Shown here in pieces: positions 27,489 through 36,073 of a stretch of DNA of 64,000 bases. Where the stretch lies: NCBI GenBank assembly GCA_965228045.1, contig OZ245789.1, forward strand, positions 1,798,001 through 1,862,000, read 5' to 3'. A model generated the notes under the pieces. The model had not been told where the DNA came from and ran no database searches. It saw only the letters and a program-made list of their open reading frames with translations. The DNA is from JANQEU01 sp965228045 (GTDB taxonomy: Bacteria; Bacteroidota; Bacteroidia; Cytophagales; Cyclobacteriaceae). A program made the position numbers and the translations under genes. How positions within the stretch are numbered: position 1 is the first letter of the stretch; each line of letters begins with the position of its first letter.

Positions 27489-27589
27489 TCATATCCTCAG
27501 GTTATTAAAATATTACTGGTCTCAAAAAGTTTCGGGTATAATAGTTTAGTAGATATTCTGTTTATAAATTGGATAAAAATTCTCTAATT

Positions 27590-28762
27590 ATGAAACGACT
27601 GTTGTTGCTTGCCTCACTATTTCTCGCTATTCAGGCTTACAGCCAAAAACCCATCACAAGTATTCCGTTCATTTTACATGGTGATCACATTTTCATAGAA
27701 GTCAGCATTGATGGATCGGATCCGCTTGATTTTATTTTTGATACTGGGGATGGGTTGTCAGTTCTGGACCTAAACGTGGCCCAGGACTTGAATTTGGACC
27801 TGGAACACATCGAGTATCATGAAAGTGTTCAGGGGTTGATTTCCGGAGCCCTGATCAAGCATAATACACTTGGTATCAAGGACCTTATCATGGAAAAGAA
27901 CATCAAAGTTTATGCCACAAGCCTGAATCACCTTGAGATTAGTATTGGAAGAAATGTGGACGGCATAGTCGGCTGGGATTTGTTGCGACACCACCCGGTG
28001 ACCCTCAATTTTGACGATATGGTAATGGATATTTATGAGCCAAAATCATTCCCAAAAGAAGGAAACGCCATCGATTTTGATTTTGAAAATTCCATCCCTA
28101 CCGTGAGTGCAAAGGTGACCCTGAACAATGGTGAGACCTTAAAGGGTACCTACTTTGTAAATACCGGAGCCGGGACATCACTTGATTTTAATACACCGTT
28201 TTCGAGAGAAAATAAAATAGCCGACAAGACAGGAGATCACTACAATTACCTGATCAAAGGTATCGGTGATGTGGAGACCAGACATTATGAAGGCCGGGTA
28301 GCGAGTTTTGAAATAGCCGGTTTCACATTTGAGGATATGCCTATCGGCATTAGTGAATCAGAGGCAGGTCTGCAAGGCAACAAAAAAGTTTCGGGAATCA
28401 TTGGAAGCCGTGTTCTACGTCAGTTTAATATGACTTTTGACTACTCCGGTAAAAAAATCTATATGACCAAAAACGGAATGTTTGGAGATAAGATTTCGGT
28501 GAACTGCAGTGGTATCGATGTGCAATTGACCGAGGACCAGGATGCCGTTTTAATTCACCAGGTCTATGATGACAGCCCTGCCAGTGCAGCCGGCATCAAG
28601 CAGAATGATGTCCTTGTTAGCGTAAATGGCAAATCTGCGATGGAGCTGGGACTTATTGAGGTGGAGCAAATTTTGAAGAAATCAGGTGAGTCCGTGGACC
28701 TGGTCATCAGGAGCGGAGGATCGGAGAAGAAAGTGACGCTGAGCCTAAAATCTCTTATTTAA
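27590..28762 (+). CDS. Secreted retropepsin-like aspartyl protease with PDZ domain
   Basis: A 390-residue protein with a signal peptide (LLLLASLFLAIQAYSQ, cleaved near 18-20). Two aspartyl protease half-domains follow: FIFDTGDGLSVLD near 48-60 and YFVNTGAGTSLDF near 190-202. In the second, Asn replaces the catalytic Asp (N-T-G instead of D-T-G), which would leave one acid per chain unless the protein dimerises. A PDZ domain forms the end (about 305-385, SPASAAGIKQNDVLVSVNG). It acts in the periplasm or at the cell surface. The ATG at 27590 is preferred over a TTG at 27569. A terminator hairpin follows at 28791. Confidence 0.85.
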   Translation: MKRLLLLASLFLAIQAYSQKPITSIPFILHGDHIFIEVSIDGSDPLDFIFDTGDGLSVLDLNVAQDLNLDLEHIEYHESVQGLISGALIKHNTLGIKDLIMEKNIKVYATSLNHLEISIGRNVDGIVGWDLLRHHPVTLNFDDMVMDIYEPKSFPKEGNAIDFDFENSIPTVSAKVTLNNGETLKGTYFVNTGAGTSLDFNTPFSRENKIADKTGDHYNYLIKGIGDVETRHYEGRVASFEIAGFTFEDMPIGISESEAGLQGNKKVSGIIGSRVLRQFNMTFDYSGKKIYMTKNGMFGDKISVNCSGIDVQLTEDQDAVLIHQVYDDSPASAAGIKQNDVLVSVNGKSAMELGLIEVEQILKKSGESVDLVIRSGGSEKKVTLSLKSLI

Positions 28763-28774
28763 AAAACTAAAGGT

Positions 28775-29959
28775 TTAAGAATTATCGAGGGCCTGTAGTA
28801 CCAAACTGCAGGCTTTTTTTATTTCATCCTTCGTAATGGTCAATGGAGGCGCGATTCTCATACTGTTATCGCAAAACAGGAACCAATCCGTGACGACGCC
28901 CAGTTCCAGAAGATTTTTGATGATATCCTGTAGTTTTTCAAATGACGCAAACTCCACTGCCATCATCAAGCCCTGATTTCTAATTTCTTTTATAGACGGA
29001 TGAACAAGCAATTCTCTAAACAGTTTAGCCTTGTCTTCAACGGATGAAATCAGGTCACCTTGCTGAAGAATCTCGATTGTGGCCAATGCGGAGGCACACG
29101 ATACCGGATGTCCTCCAAATGTAGTGATGTGCCCAAGAACAGGATCATTTTTCAGAACGGACATGATTTCCAGAGTGGACGCAAAACTTCCGATAGGCAT
29201 TCCACCGCCCATTCCTTTGGCACTGACCACAATGTCAGGAACTATCCTATAATGCTGAAAAGCCCAGAATTTTCCGGTTCTTCCAAAACCGCACTGGATT
29301 TCGTCCAGGATCAAAAGGGCTCCGGTTTCACTACACTTTTTTCTTAGTTTACTAAAGTAATTCTGATCTGCCGTTCTTACTCCGGCTTCTCCCTGGACAG
29401 TTTCTATTAGGACTGCCGCAGTATTATGGTCTATTTTTTCAAGCCCGGAGTGATCTCCGAAATTAAGATGAGAGAATCCCGGTACCATAGGACGGAATTT
29501 TCTTTTGAATTCCTCATCGCTTGAAGCAGAAAGGGCAGCATGGGTCGAACCGTGATAAGCATTTTTGAAGGACACAATATTGGGCCTCAGTGTATAACGT
29601 TTGGCAAGCTTCAATGCGCCTTCGATGGCCTCACTACCGGAATTGACAAAGTATACGGACTGAAAATTAGCAGGTAGGGTAGAGATAAGCTTTTCTGCCA
29701 GCTTAACCTGAGGAGTCTGTATGTACTCTCCATAGACCATTACATGGAGATATTTTTCCAGTTGATTTTTTATGGCTTCCAGAACTTTTGGGTGCCGATG
29801 GCCAACATTGCTGACACCAATACCAGATATCAGATCAATATACGCCTTACCGTCCTTGTCGTAGAGATAAATTCCTTCAGCCCGATCTATATCAAGCATC
29901 AGTGGGAAGTCCGATGTTTGAGCGACATGCTTAAGAAAAAGCTGCCGTTCTGTAGGCAT
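28775..29959 (-). CDS. Class III PLP aminotransferase (acetylornithine/ornithine type)
   Basis: A 394-residue fold-type I class III aminotransferase. The family signature LILDEIQCGFGRTGKFWAFQ is followed by the PLP lysine in VVSAKGMGGGMPIGSF; GSEAIEGALKLAKRYT near 108 and TFGGHPVSCASALATIE are further conserved blocks. Closest by eye to acetylornithine or 4-aminobutyrate aminotransferases; substrate undetermined, and no arginine biosynthesis gene is near. The start overlaps the transketolase C-terminal subunit stop by one base (TAATG). The 3' end contains, on the opposite strand, the terminator of the convergent protease gene. Confidence 0.87.
   Translation of the reverse strand: MPTERQLFLKHVAQTSDFPLMLDIDRAEGIYLYDKDGKAYIDLISGIGVSNVGHRHPKVLEAIKNQLEKYLHVMVYGEYIQTPQVKLAEKLISTLPANFQSVYFVNSGSEAIEGALKLAKRYTLRPNIVSFKNAYHGSTHAALSASSDEEFKRKFRPMVPGFSHLNFGDHSGLEKIDHNTAAVLIETVQGEAGVRTADQNYFSKLRKKCSETGALLILDEIQCGFGRTGKFWAFQHYRIVPDIVVSAKGMGGGMPIGSFASTLEIMSVLKNDPVLGHITTFGGHPVSCASALATIEILQQGDLISSVEDKAKLFRELLVHPSIKEIRNQGLMMAVEFASFEKLQDIIKNLLELGVVTDWFLFCDNSMRIAPPLTITKDEIKKACSLVLQALDNS
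28791..28820 (+). terminator. Rho-independent terminator of the aspartyl protease gene
   Basis: GCCTGTAG (28791-28798) pairs with CTGCAGGC (28806-28813) over 8 pairs with one wobble-type mismatch, a 7-base loop, and then 7 T. It stands 28 bases after the protease stop and lies inside the last codons of the convergent aminotransferase. Confidence 0.65.
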
Positions 29960-30915
29960 TACCCTTTTCTTTGGATTGCTTTTTTAGCGGCAGCTACAAC
30001 ATCTTTCACGCCAAGGCCATATTTGTCAAGTAGCTCCTCAGGCTTACCACTTTCTCCAAATTGGTCATTGACTGCCACAAACTCTTGTGGTGCCGGAGTA
30101 TGAGATGCTAAAACTCTGGAGACGCTTTCTCCCAAACCTCCGTTGATCTGATGCTCTTCCGCAGTCACTACGCACCCGGTTTTGGACAATGATTTCAAGA
30201 TGGCATCCTCATCAAGGGGTTTGATGGTATGCATATTGATCACTTCAGCGGAAATCCCCTGTTCTGCCAGCACCGCTTCTGCTTCGATCGCCTTCCAAAC
30301 CATATGTCCTGTAGCAATGATGGTCACATCAGAGCCATCAATCATATGCTGGGCTTTACCAATTATAAACGGCTCGCTGGCATCAGTAAAAATGGGCCAC
30401 TTGGGTCGGCCAAAACGAAGATAGACCGGACCATGATGCTCAGCTACGGCGATGGTAGCAGCCTTGGTCTGGTTGTAGTCACAAGGGACTACTACAGTGA
30501 AATTTGGAAGCATTTTGGTCATGCCAACGTCCTCCAGAATTTGGTGAGTGGCACCATCTTCTCCAAGTGTAAGGCCAGCGTGAGAGGCACATACCTTGAC
30601 GTTCTTTTCAGAATATGCAATGGATTGACGAAGCTGATCGTAAACTCTTCCCGTGGAGAAGTTTGCAAACGTGCCTGTAAAAGGAATCTTTCCAGTCACC
30701 GCCAAACCAGCGGCGATACCCATCATATTGGCCTCGGCAATACCAACCTGGAAAAATCTTTCCGGAAACTCTTTCTGAAATGCTCCCATTTTGAGAGATC
30801 CGATAAGATCTGCACAAAGTCCTACAACATTAGGGTTGCTTCGTCCTAATTCAAGGAATCCATCCCCAAAGCCTGAACGTGTATCTTTTTTTTCTGTGAA
30901 TGTATATTTAGTCAT
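29959..30915 (-). CDS. Transketolase, C-terminal subunit
   Basis: A 318-residue protein covering the pyrimidine-binding and C-terminal domains of transketolase (EANMMGIAAGLAVTGK, the conserved Glu that activates TPP; HAGLTLGEDGATHQ). The N-terminal half is encoded separately one base upstream, the two-gene arrangement common in Bacteroidota and archaea. Together they shift two-carbon units in the non-oxidative pentose phosphate pathway. It overlaps the aminotransferase by one base. Confidence 0.93.
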   Translation of the reverse strand: MTKYTFTEKKDTRSGFGDGFLELGRSNPNVVGLCADLIGSLKMGAFQKEFPERFFQVGIAEANMMGIAAGLAVTGKIPFTGTFANFSTGRVYDQLRQSIAYSEKNVKVCASHAGLTLGEDGATHQILEDVGMTKMLPNFTVVVPCDYNQTKAATIAVAEHHGPVYLRFGRPKWPIFTDASEPFIIGKAQHMIDGSDVTIIATGHMVWKAIEAEAVLAEQGISAEVINMHTIKPLDEDAILKSLSKTGCVVTAEEHQINGGLGESVSRVLASHTPAPQEFVAVNDQFGESGKPEELLDKYGLGVKDVVAAAKKAIQRKG

Positions 30916-30916
30916 T

Positions 30917-31759
30917 TCAGTAGTCTCCCAAAGTTTCTTCCAGTTGGTTCAGGGCATTAGCCAGGTCTTCGTCACTAGGTGCGATACCATGCCATTTGTG
31001 TGATCCTTCCATGAAATCCACACCTTTTCCCATCTCAGTTTTCATCAGGATCATTTTTGGTTTACCATTTCCTTTGGCCGCCACAGCCTTTTCCAATGCG
31101 GGCACAAGACTCTTAAAATCGTTGCCGTCACATTCAGTAACTTCCCAGCCAAAGCGATCATATTTGCCAGCCAGGTCACCAAGAGACATGATTTCATCCA
31201 CCGGACCATCTATTTGCTGTCCGTTGTAATCAATGGTAGCAATTAGGTTGTCCAACTTGTGATGAGCTGCAAACATCGCGGCTTCCCAGATTTGTCCTTC
31301 CTCCTGCTCTCCGTCTCCCATCAGAACAAATACGGAATGATCATCTTTTTCAATTCTTTTACCCAAAGCTGCCCCGTTTGCCACTGATAAGCCCTGTCCC
31401 AGTGATCCGGAAGCTACTCTGATTCCGGGGAGACCTTCTTCCGTGGCAGGGTGTCCCTGCAGTCGGGAGTCAATCAGTCGAAATGTACTCAGTTCCTTCA
31501 GATTAAAGAACCCCGCCCTTGCCAGCGTACTGTACCAAACAGGCGAAATGTGGCCGTTTGAAAGGAAAAACATGTCTTCACCTTTACCCTCCATAACGAA
31601 GGATTTATCATATTTCATAAGATGAAAATATAGGGCCACGAAATATTCGGTACATCCTAGTGAACCTCCCGGATGTCCGGATTGGGCACCATGCACCATT
31701 CTTACGATGTCACGCCGCACCTGGCTAGCCGTATCAACTAGTTTAGAGTAATCGCTCAT
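30917..31759 (-). CDS. Transketolase, N-terminal subunit
   Basis: A 280-residue protein with the TPP diphosphate-binding half of transketolase: HGAQSGHPGGSLG at about 23-35, and GDGEQEEGQIWEA ... IDYNGQQIDG, the GDG-N motif that holds Mg and diphosphate. It needs the C-terminal subunit, encoded one base downstream, for activity. It starts the unit of three genes; 78 bases separate it from bcp, and I find no clear promoter box there. Confidence 0.93.
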   Translation of the reverse strand: MSDYSKLVDTASQVRRDIVRMVHGAQSGHPGGSLGCTEYFVALYFHLMKYDKSFVMEGKGEDMFFLSNGHISPVWYSTLARAGFFNLKELSTFRLIDSRLQGHPATEEGLPGIRVASGSLGQGLSVANGAALGKRIEKDDHSVFVLMGDGEQEEGQIWEAAMFAAHHKLDNLIATIDYNGQQIDGPVDEIMSLGDLAGKYDRFGWEVTECDGNDFKSLVPALEKAVAAKGNGKPKMILMKTEMGKGVDFMEGSHKWHGIAPSDEDLANALNQLEETLGDY

Positions 31760-31837
31760 TGGTTTTAATTCTGGGTGTGAATTTAGTAAACCTCTGCTAA
31801 GGAGATATACAAAAAATGATTTTGATTCCTGATAAGG

Positions 31838-32293
31838 TCAGGATGCCAGTATTTGTTCGGTATGCTCTTTGGTTTTCACCTTTTTTATGACCTGCTCGAT
31901 CACACCATCTTCGTCTATCACAAAGGTAGTGCGTATCGTACCCATGTATTTTTTGCCATACATGTTCTTCTCTCCCCATACACCATAAAGATTATGGACT
32001 TTGTGGTCAGTATCGGCAATCAGAGAAAAGGGGAGAGATTGTTTTTCAATGAATTTCCTGTGTGATTCGCTGCTGTCCTGGCTTACTCCGAGTACCGCAT
32101 AGCCATCCTTTACGAGATGCTTGTAGTTATCTCGCAGATTGCATGCTGTGGCTGTACAACCGGGAGTGTTGTCTTTTGGATAGAAATACAGGATTAGTTT
32201 CTTTCCTCGAAAGTCAGATAATTTTATAAGGTTGCCATCCTGGTCCACCCCCTCAAATTCGGGAGCTTTGTCTCCCTGCTCCAGTGTGATCAT
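31838..32293 (-). CDS. bcp: Thioredoxin-dependent thiol peroxidase (Bcp/PrxQ)
   Basis: A 151-residue atypical 2-Cys peroxiredoxin. The active site YPKDNTPGCTATACNLRD has the peroxidatic Cys near 46 and a resolving Cys five residues later, the PrxQ pattern. It reduces hydroperoxides using thioredoxin in the cytoplasm. The start overlaps the M23 peptidase stop by 4 bases. An imperfect 6-base stem overlaps the stop codon, but the T run comes too late to call a terminator. Confidence 0.94.
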   Translation of the reverse strand: MITLEQGDKAPEFEGVDQDGNLIKLSDFRGKKLILYFYPKDNTPGCTATACNLRDNYKHLVKDGYAVLGVSQDSSESHRKFIEKQSLPFSLIADTDHKVHNLYGVWGEKNMYGKKYMGTIRTTFVIDEDGVIEQVIKKVKTKEHTEQILAS

Positions 32294-34164
32294 AGTATTC
32301 GTTTGATTTCGGTTTTGTTTCCTAAATAATCCTCAACTACCAACAAAAATTCCCCACTGATTGGATTTTTCTCATCTTTTGGTAAAGCCATGAGCAAATC
32401 TCGTTTCGCTTCGTACCTCATTAGGAGGAACTCACCATCTACCGTTGCTCTATATTCCTTAATACCTGAAAGATCGTCAGATATTTTCAACTTCAAATTG
32501 CTTGATGACCAATTAATAGGAGTGATCGTTGGCGGAATGGTATCGTAGCTAATGGTATAATCACCAAAATCACGGGTCTCAAAGGTATATGTATTGTCAG
32601 GTTGAAGGTCTCCTCCAACGTACCTCAACCGGGACCCGCTCACTGAGAACACAGCCGATTTTTCTCCATATTCCCATCTGGGTTTCAATGTCAATGAAAT
32701 GGGCCTATTTAAGGGGTTCATTACATTCTTAAATTTAAAGATCTCCAGTGAACGGGCTGAGTCTATTTCCTTTTCAAATCTCAAATAAAGTGTGTCAAAA
32801 AGGGAATTGGCCTCGGAAACCAGATCGAAATCACCGTTGTAAAAGCTGAATTGATCTCCGGAAGGTATCGTTACATAAAATTCAGGAAAGATTTTTTTAG
32901 TACCGGAAATAATGGAATCCGGCAGTCCATTACGCAAATCCCAGAGGTAAAAATATCGACCCTTACGATCAATGTAAGGTTTTACTTTTTTCTTAATGTA
33001 TCCAATATGAAGAGTGGCGGAGGTGTCGTATGAAACGAATTGGATGTGATTGTCCTGGATGTCGAAATTGGTTATAAATGGTGTTTCGGGATAGACGATC
33101 TTCCTGTTATTCACCTTTGATTCCAGTATGCTCCAGTTGTGAGAATCATCTCTCGCAAAGATCTGGAGATCATGGTTCGTATCATCAAATGATAGTGATC
33201 GTTTTGTATTTAGGTAAATATCGAGTTCATTACCATCTTCCAGGAATAGCTTATTGTATTTTCTGCGCTTCTTCAGGTAGGTTTCATAGTCATAATGGAC
33301 CAGTATGTTTCTGTTTTTCGCAAAGGACATACTTTCTTTAAGCTCATGGAATACCGTGTCATCGTTAATTGTAAAAACTACCTCCGGTACTCCATTTCTG
33401 CTGTAAGTCCCATTTTGATTGTCGTAGCAGTAGATCTCTGCACCGATGTTTCCTTTTAGCTCCACCGGCTTCCTGATGTGGTATTTGTCCTGCACTTTGA
33501 TCACATCAAACTCAAACCGACCAAACGCTCCATTCACCCGGGAGTCAGCATCAAGCGTTTTAAAAGCGATGGATTTCATGATGGGCGCGATATCATCCTT
33601 GATCTCCGTAAAACCAAAATCCATTGGGTTCATGAATCGGTGATTGGCATCCCTGATCTCAAAATGAAGGTGCGGGCCAGAGGAACTCCCTGTATTGCCG
33701 GAATACGCTATGATATCTCCCTTATTGAATCGGAAAAGGTCTTTTTGCGGAAATAACCTGATCTCGTAAGTTTCGTTTTCGTACTGTTGATACCGTAGGT
33801 ACTTTTCCAATCCGTCTTCGAAAAGATTCAGGTGACCGTAAACTGATATATTGCCGTCATCATGTTTGAGGTACAGGACATGTCCATATCCTCCTGTACT
33901 CACCTGGATCCTGGAAATATATCCATCTGATGTAGCATAAACCGGTAACCCAATTCTTCCCCCGGTTTTGATATCAATCCCGCCATGAAAGTGACTTGTG
34001 CGCAATTCACCCATCGAACCTGCCAAAAAGTTTTGTTCGCCCGGTCTGACAGGAAAGAGATAATCTGATTGGGTGGGCTCAGACTGACTAAACCCAGATA
34101 GACAAAAACATAGACTGGCTATGGCATTACATAACCTCGAATTCAAACACTTTTTCGTTCTCAA
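32290..34164 (-). CDS. Secreted M23-family (LytM) metallopeptidase
   Basis: About 624 residues. After a signal peptide (CNAIASLCFCLSGFSQ) comes an M23 domain with H-F-H-G-G-I-D (zinc His and Asp, about 60-66) and H-L-H-F-E-I (about 162-167), so the metal site is complete. The remaining 450 residues are beta-rich, probably several Ig-like or sugar-binding-like modules of unknown role. It cuts peptidoglycan cross-links or acts at the cell surface. There is no ATG; I choose the TTG at 34164, which has GGAAGGG four bases upstream and gives a basic n-region, over a GTG at 34206. The start overlaps the FAH hydrolase gene by 38 bases. Confidence 0.87.
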   Translation of the reverse strand: MRTKKCLNSRLCNAIASLCFCLSGFSQSEPTQSDYLFPVRPGEQNFLAGSMGELRTSHFHGGIDIKTGGRIGLPVYATSDGYISRIQVSTGGYGHVLYLKHDDGNISVYGHLNLFEDGLEKYLRYQQYENETYEIRLFPQKDLFRFNKGDIIAYSGNTGSSSGPHLHFEIRDANHRFMNPMDFGFTEIKDDIAPIMKSIAFKTLDADSRVNGAFGRFEFDVIKVQDKYHIRKPVELKGNIGAEIYCYDNQNGTYSRNGVPEVVFTINDDTVFHELKESMSFAKNRNILVHYDYETYLKKRRKYNKLFLEDGNELDIYLNTKRSLSFDDTNHDLQIFARDDSHNWSILESKVNNRKIVYPETPFITNFDIQDNHIQFVSYDTSATLHIGYIKKKVKPYIDRKGRYFYLWDLRNGLPDSIISGTKKIFPEFYVTIPSGDQFSFYNGDFDLVSEANSLFDTLYLRFEKEIDSARSLEIFKFKNVMNPLNRPISLTLKPRWEYGEKSAVFSVSGSRLRYVGGDLQPDNTYTFETRDFGDYTISYDTIPPTITPINWSSSNLKLKISDDLSGIKEYRATVDGEFLLMRYEAKRDLLMALPKDEKNPISGEFLLVVEDYLGNKTEIKRIL

Positions 34165-34735
34165 TATACCCTTCCAGTTGATCTTTGATGGTGACTTGAC
34201 CAACACCTTTTGGCGTTCCCGTAAAGATAATATCCCCTGTCTTCAATGTAATAAAATGTGAGACATAAGACACAATTTCATCGAAAGTATACAGCATATG
34301 AGACGTATTCCCCTTTTGTACCACCTGCCCATTCTTCTTCAGGCTAAAGTTCAGGTTTTTCAGATCATACAGGTTTTTGCTGTAAAATTCCGAAATGGGA
34401 GCTGAACCATTAAAACCTTTTGCAAGGTCCCATGGGAGACCTTTTTCTTTAAATTTTGACTGAAGGTCCCTGGCTGTAAAATCAATTCCCAATCCGATCT
34501 GATTGTAGTAATTCCCGGCGAATTCAACGGGAATCGACTTTCCTTGTTTATGGATCTTGATCAATACTTCAACCTCATGATGAATGTCCTTTGAGAAATC
34601 CGGGTGATAAAAAGGTTCATTTTGCTTGAGAATTGCGGTGTCCGGTTTCATGAAAATGACCGGACTTTCAGGCTTTTCGTTACCCAATTCTTCGATGTGC
34701 TCCACGTAGTTTCGGCCAATACATATGATCTTCAT
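34127..34735 (-). CDS. Fumarylacetoacetate hydrolase family protein
   Basis: A 202-residue single-domain FAH-family protein: KIICIGRNYVEHIEELGNE at the N-terminus, VIFMKPDTAIL, HHEVEVLIKI with the metal-binding E-x-E, then IGLGIDFTARDLQ and GDIIFTGTPKGVG. Members act as acylpyruvate hydrolases or oxaloacetate decarboxylases/tautomerases and bind Mg2+ or Mn2+. Substrate not assigned. It lies 4 bases after mtaB and overlaps the M23 peptidase start. Confidence 0.9.
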   Translation of the reverse strand: MKIICIGRNYVEHIEELGNEKPESPVIFMKPDTAILKQNEPFYHPDFSKDIHHEVEVLIKIHKQGKSIPVEFAGNYYNQIGLGIDFTARDLQSKFKEKGLPWDLAKGFNGSAPISEFYSKNLYDLKNLNFSLKKNGQVVQKGNTSHMLYTFDEIVSYVSHFITLKTGDIIFTGTPKGVGQVTIKDQLEGYIENEKVFEFEVM

Positions 34736-34739
34736 TACA

Positions 34740-36053
34740 CTATGCCATTAGAATTTCCGGTTCGTTGACCGTAACTGTACCATTTTCATTGATCGCATTT
34801 AACTGTACCTCTTTGATCTCATTGATCAAAGCAGGGTCATATTTGGCTGTCACACGGATATAGTTCTCAGTAAAACCATGCATTTGACCATTTTCCACAT
34901 CATCTTCAAATAATACCTGAAATTGATTTTGGAGCTGACCCTCATAGAAGGCCCGGCGTTTTTTCTCAGATAGTGATCGCAGCATTCTTGATCGCTTCTG
35001 TCGGGTAGACGTTGGAACGACCTCCTCTATATCCAGCGCAGCTGTATTGGGTCTTTCCGAATACGTAAATACGTGCAGATAAGAAATGTCTAATTGATTC
35101 AAAAACTGGTAAGTCTCTAAAAAGTCCTCCTCCGACTCGCCGGGAAAGCCTGTTATAACATCCACTCCAATACAGCAATGAGGCATCAGAGACTTGATTT
35201 TATTGACCCGATCTTCATACAATTCTCTTTTGTACCTCCGTTTCATGGCGGTTAGAATTTTATTGCTGCCGGACTGAAGAGGGATATGAAAATGCGGAAC
35301 AAACCGATTAGATTTTGCAACAAAATCAATGATTTCATTGGTAAGCAGATTTGGTTCTATGGAAGAAATCCTAAACCTGTCAATCCCTTCCACCAGATCC
35401 AGTTCTTTAAGAAGATCGATCAATTTCTCCTTCCGACGTCCATTTTGGATGCCAAAATCACCAATGTTGACTCCAGTCAGAACAACTTCCTTAACTTCTG
35501 TCTTTGCCAGATCAAGTGCTTTTTCAAGAATATTGGAAATACTATCACTTCTGCTTTTTCCTCTGGCCAATGGAATTGTACAAAAAGTACACCCATAGTT
35601 ACAGCCATCCTGTACTTTCAAAAACGTCCTGGTCCGATCACCAATGGAGTGTGCATGATTGAAAGCTTTAGCTTGCTTGATTTCGGAATTATAGATCCTT
35701 GCTGTGTTTGACAATTCAAAAGACCCCAGGTAGTCAAAGAGCTGGAACTTCTCTGCCGCACCCAGTACAGCGTCTACCCCCGGTATTTCACTTATTTCCT
35801 TCGGCTTAAGCTGGGCATAGCAACCGATGATGGTCACGAAAGAAGTAGGGGAGATCTTCTTGGCTTCTTTGACAATTTTGCGACATTTCTTGTCAGCATT
35901 TTCGGTAACGGAGCATGTATTGATGATGAAAATATCCGGGTTCTGATGAAAATCGACCTTTTGATATCCCCGATCCTCAAACATCCTGGAGATACTGGAG
36001 GTTTCAGCGAAATTGAGTTTGCAGCCAAGCGTATAAAATGCTACTTTCTTCAT
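34740..36053 (-). CDS. mtaB: tRNA N6-threonylcarbamoyladenosine(37) methylthiotransferase MtaB
   Basis: A 437-residue radical SAM enzyme. The N-terminal MTTase domain carries three cysteines for the auxiliary cluster (LGCKLN, NTCSVTENAD, GCYAQLKP), the radical SAM domain has C-N-Y-G-C-T-F-C near 153-160, and a TRAM-like tail closes it. The GCKLN motif separates MtaB from MiaB. It adds a methylthio group to t6A37 of tRNAs that read ANN codons. The ATG at 36053 is used (a TTG lies directly before). A TAACTTTG box ends 7 bases upstream. Confidence 0.93.
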   Translation of the reverse strand: MKKVAFYTLGCKLNFAETSSISRMFEDRGYQKVDFHQNPDIFIINTCSVTENADKKCRKIVKEAKKISPTSFVTIIGCYAQLKPKEISEIPGVDAVLGAAEKFQLFDYLGSFELSNTARIYNSEIKQAKAFNHAHSIGDRTRTFLKVQDGCNYGCTFCTIPLARGKSRSDSISNILEKALDLAKTEVKEVVLTGVNIGDFGIQNGRRKEKLIDLLKELDLVEGIDRFRISSIEPNLLTNEIIDFVAKSNRFVPHFHIPLQSGSNKILTAMKRRYKRELYEDRVNKIKSLMPHCCIGVDVITGFPGESEEDFLETYQFLNQLDISYLHVFTYSERPNTAALDIEEVVPTSTRQKRSRMLRSLSEKKRRAFYEGQLQNQFQVLFEDDVENGQMHGFTENYIRVTAKYDPALINEIKEVQLNAINENGTVTVNEPEILMA

Positions 36054-36060
36054 CAAGCCG

Positions 36061-36068
36061 CAAAGTTA
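36061..36068 (-). promoter_or_regulatory. Putative -7 promoter box of mtaB
   Basis: The minus strand reads TAACTTTG followed by C, a full TAnnTTTG match, 7 bases before the ATG and directly after the CHAT gene stop codon. Suggests mtaB can be transcribed apart from the upstream genes, with a very short leader. Confidence 0.45.
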
Positions 36069-36073
36069 ATGCT

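Noticed and set aside
31811..31843. A hairpin at the end of bcp (TCCTGA/TCAGGA) as terminator
   Set aside because: The 6-pair stem covers the stop codon and the T run begins about 10 bases after the stem, too far for an intrinsic terminator.
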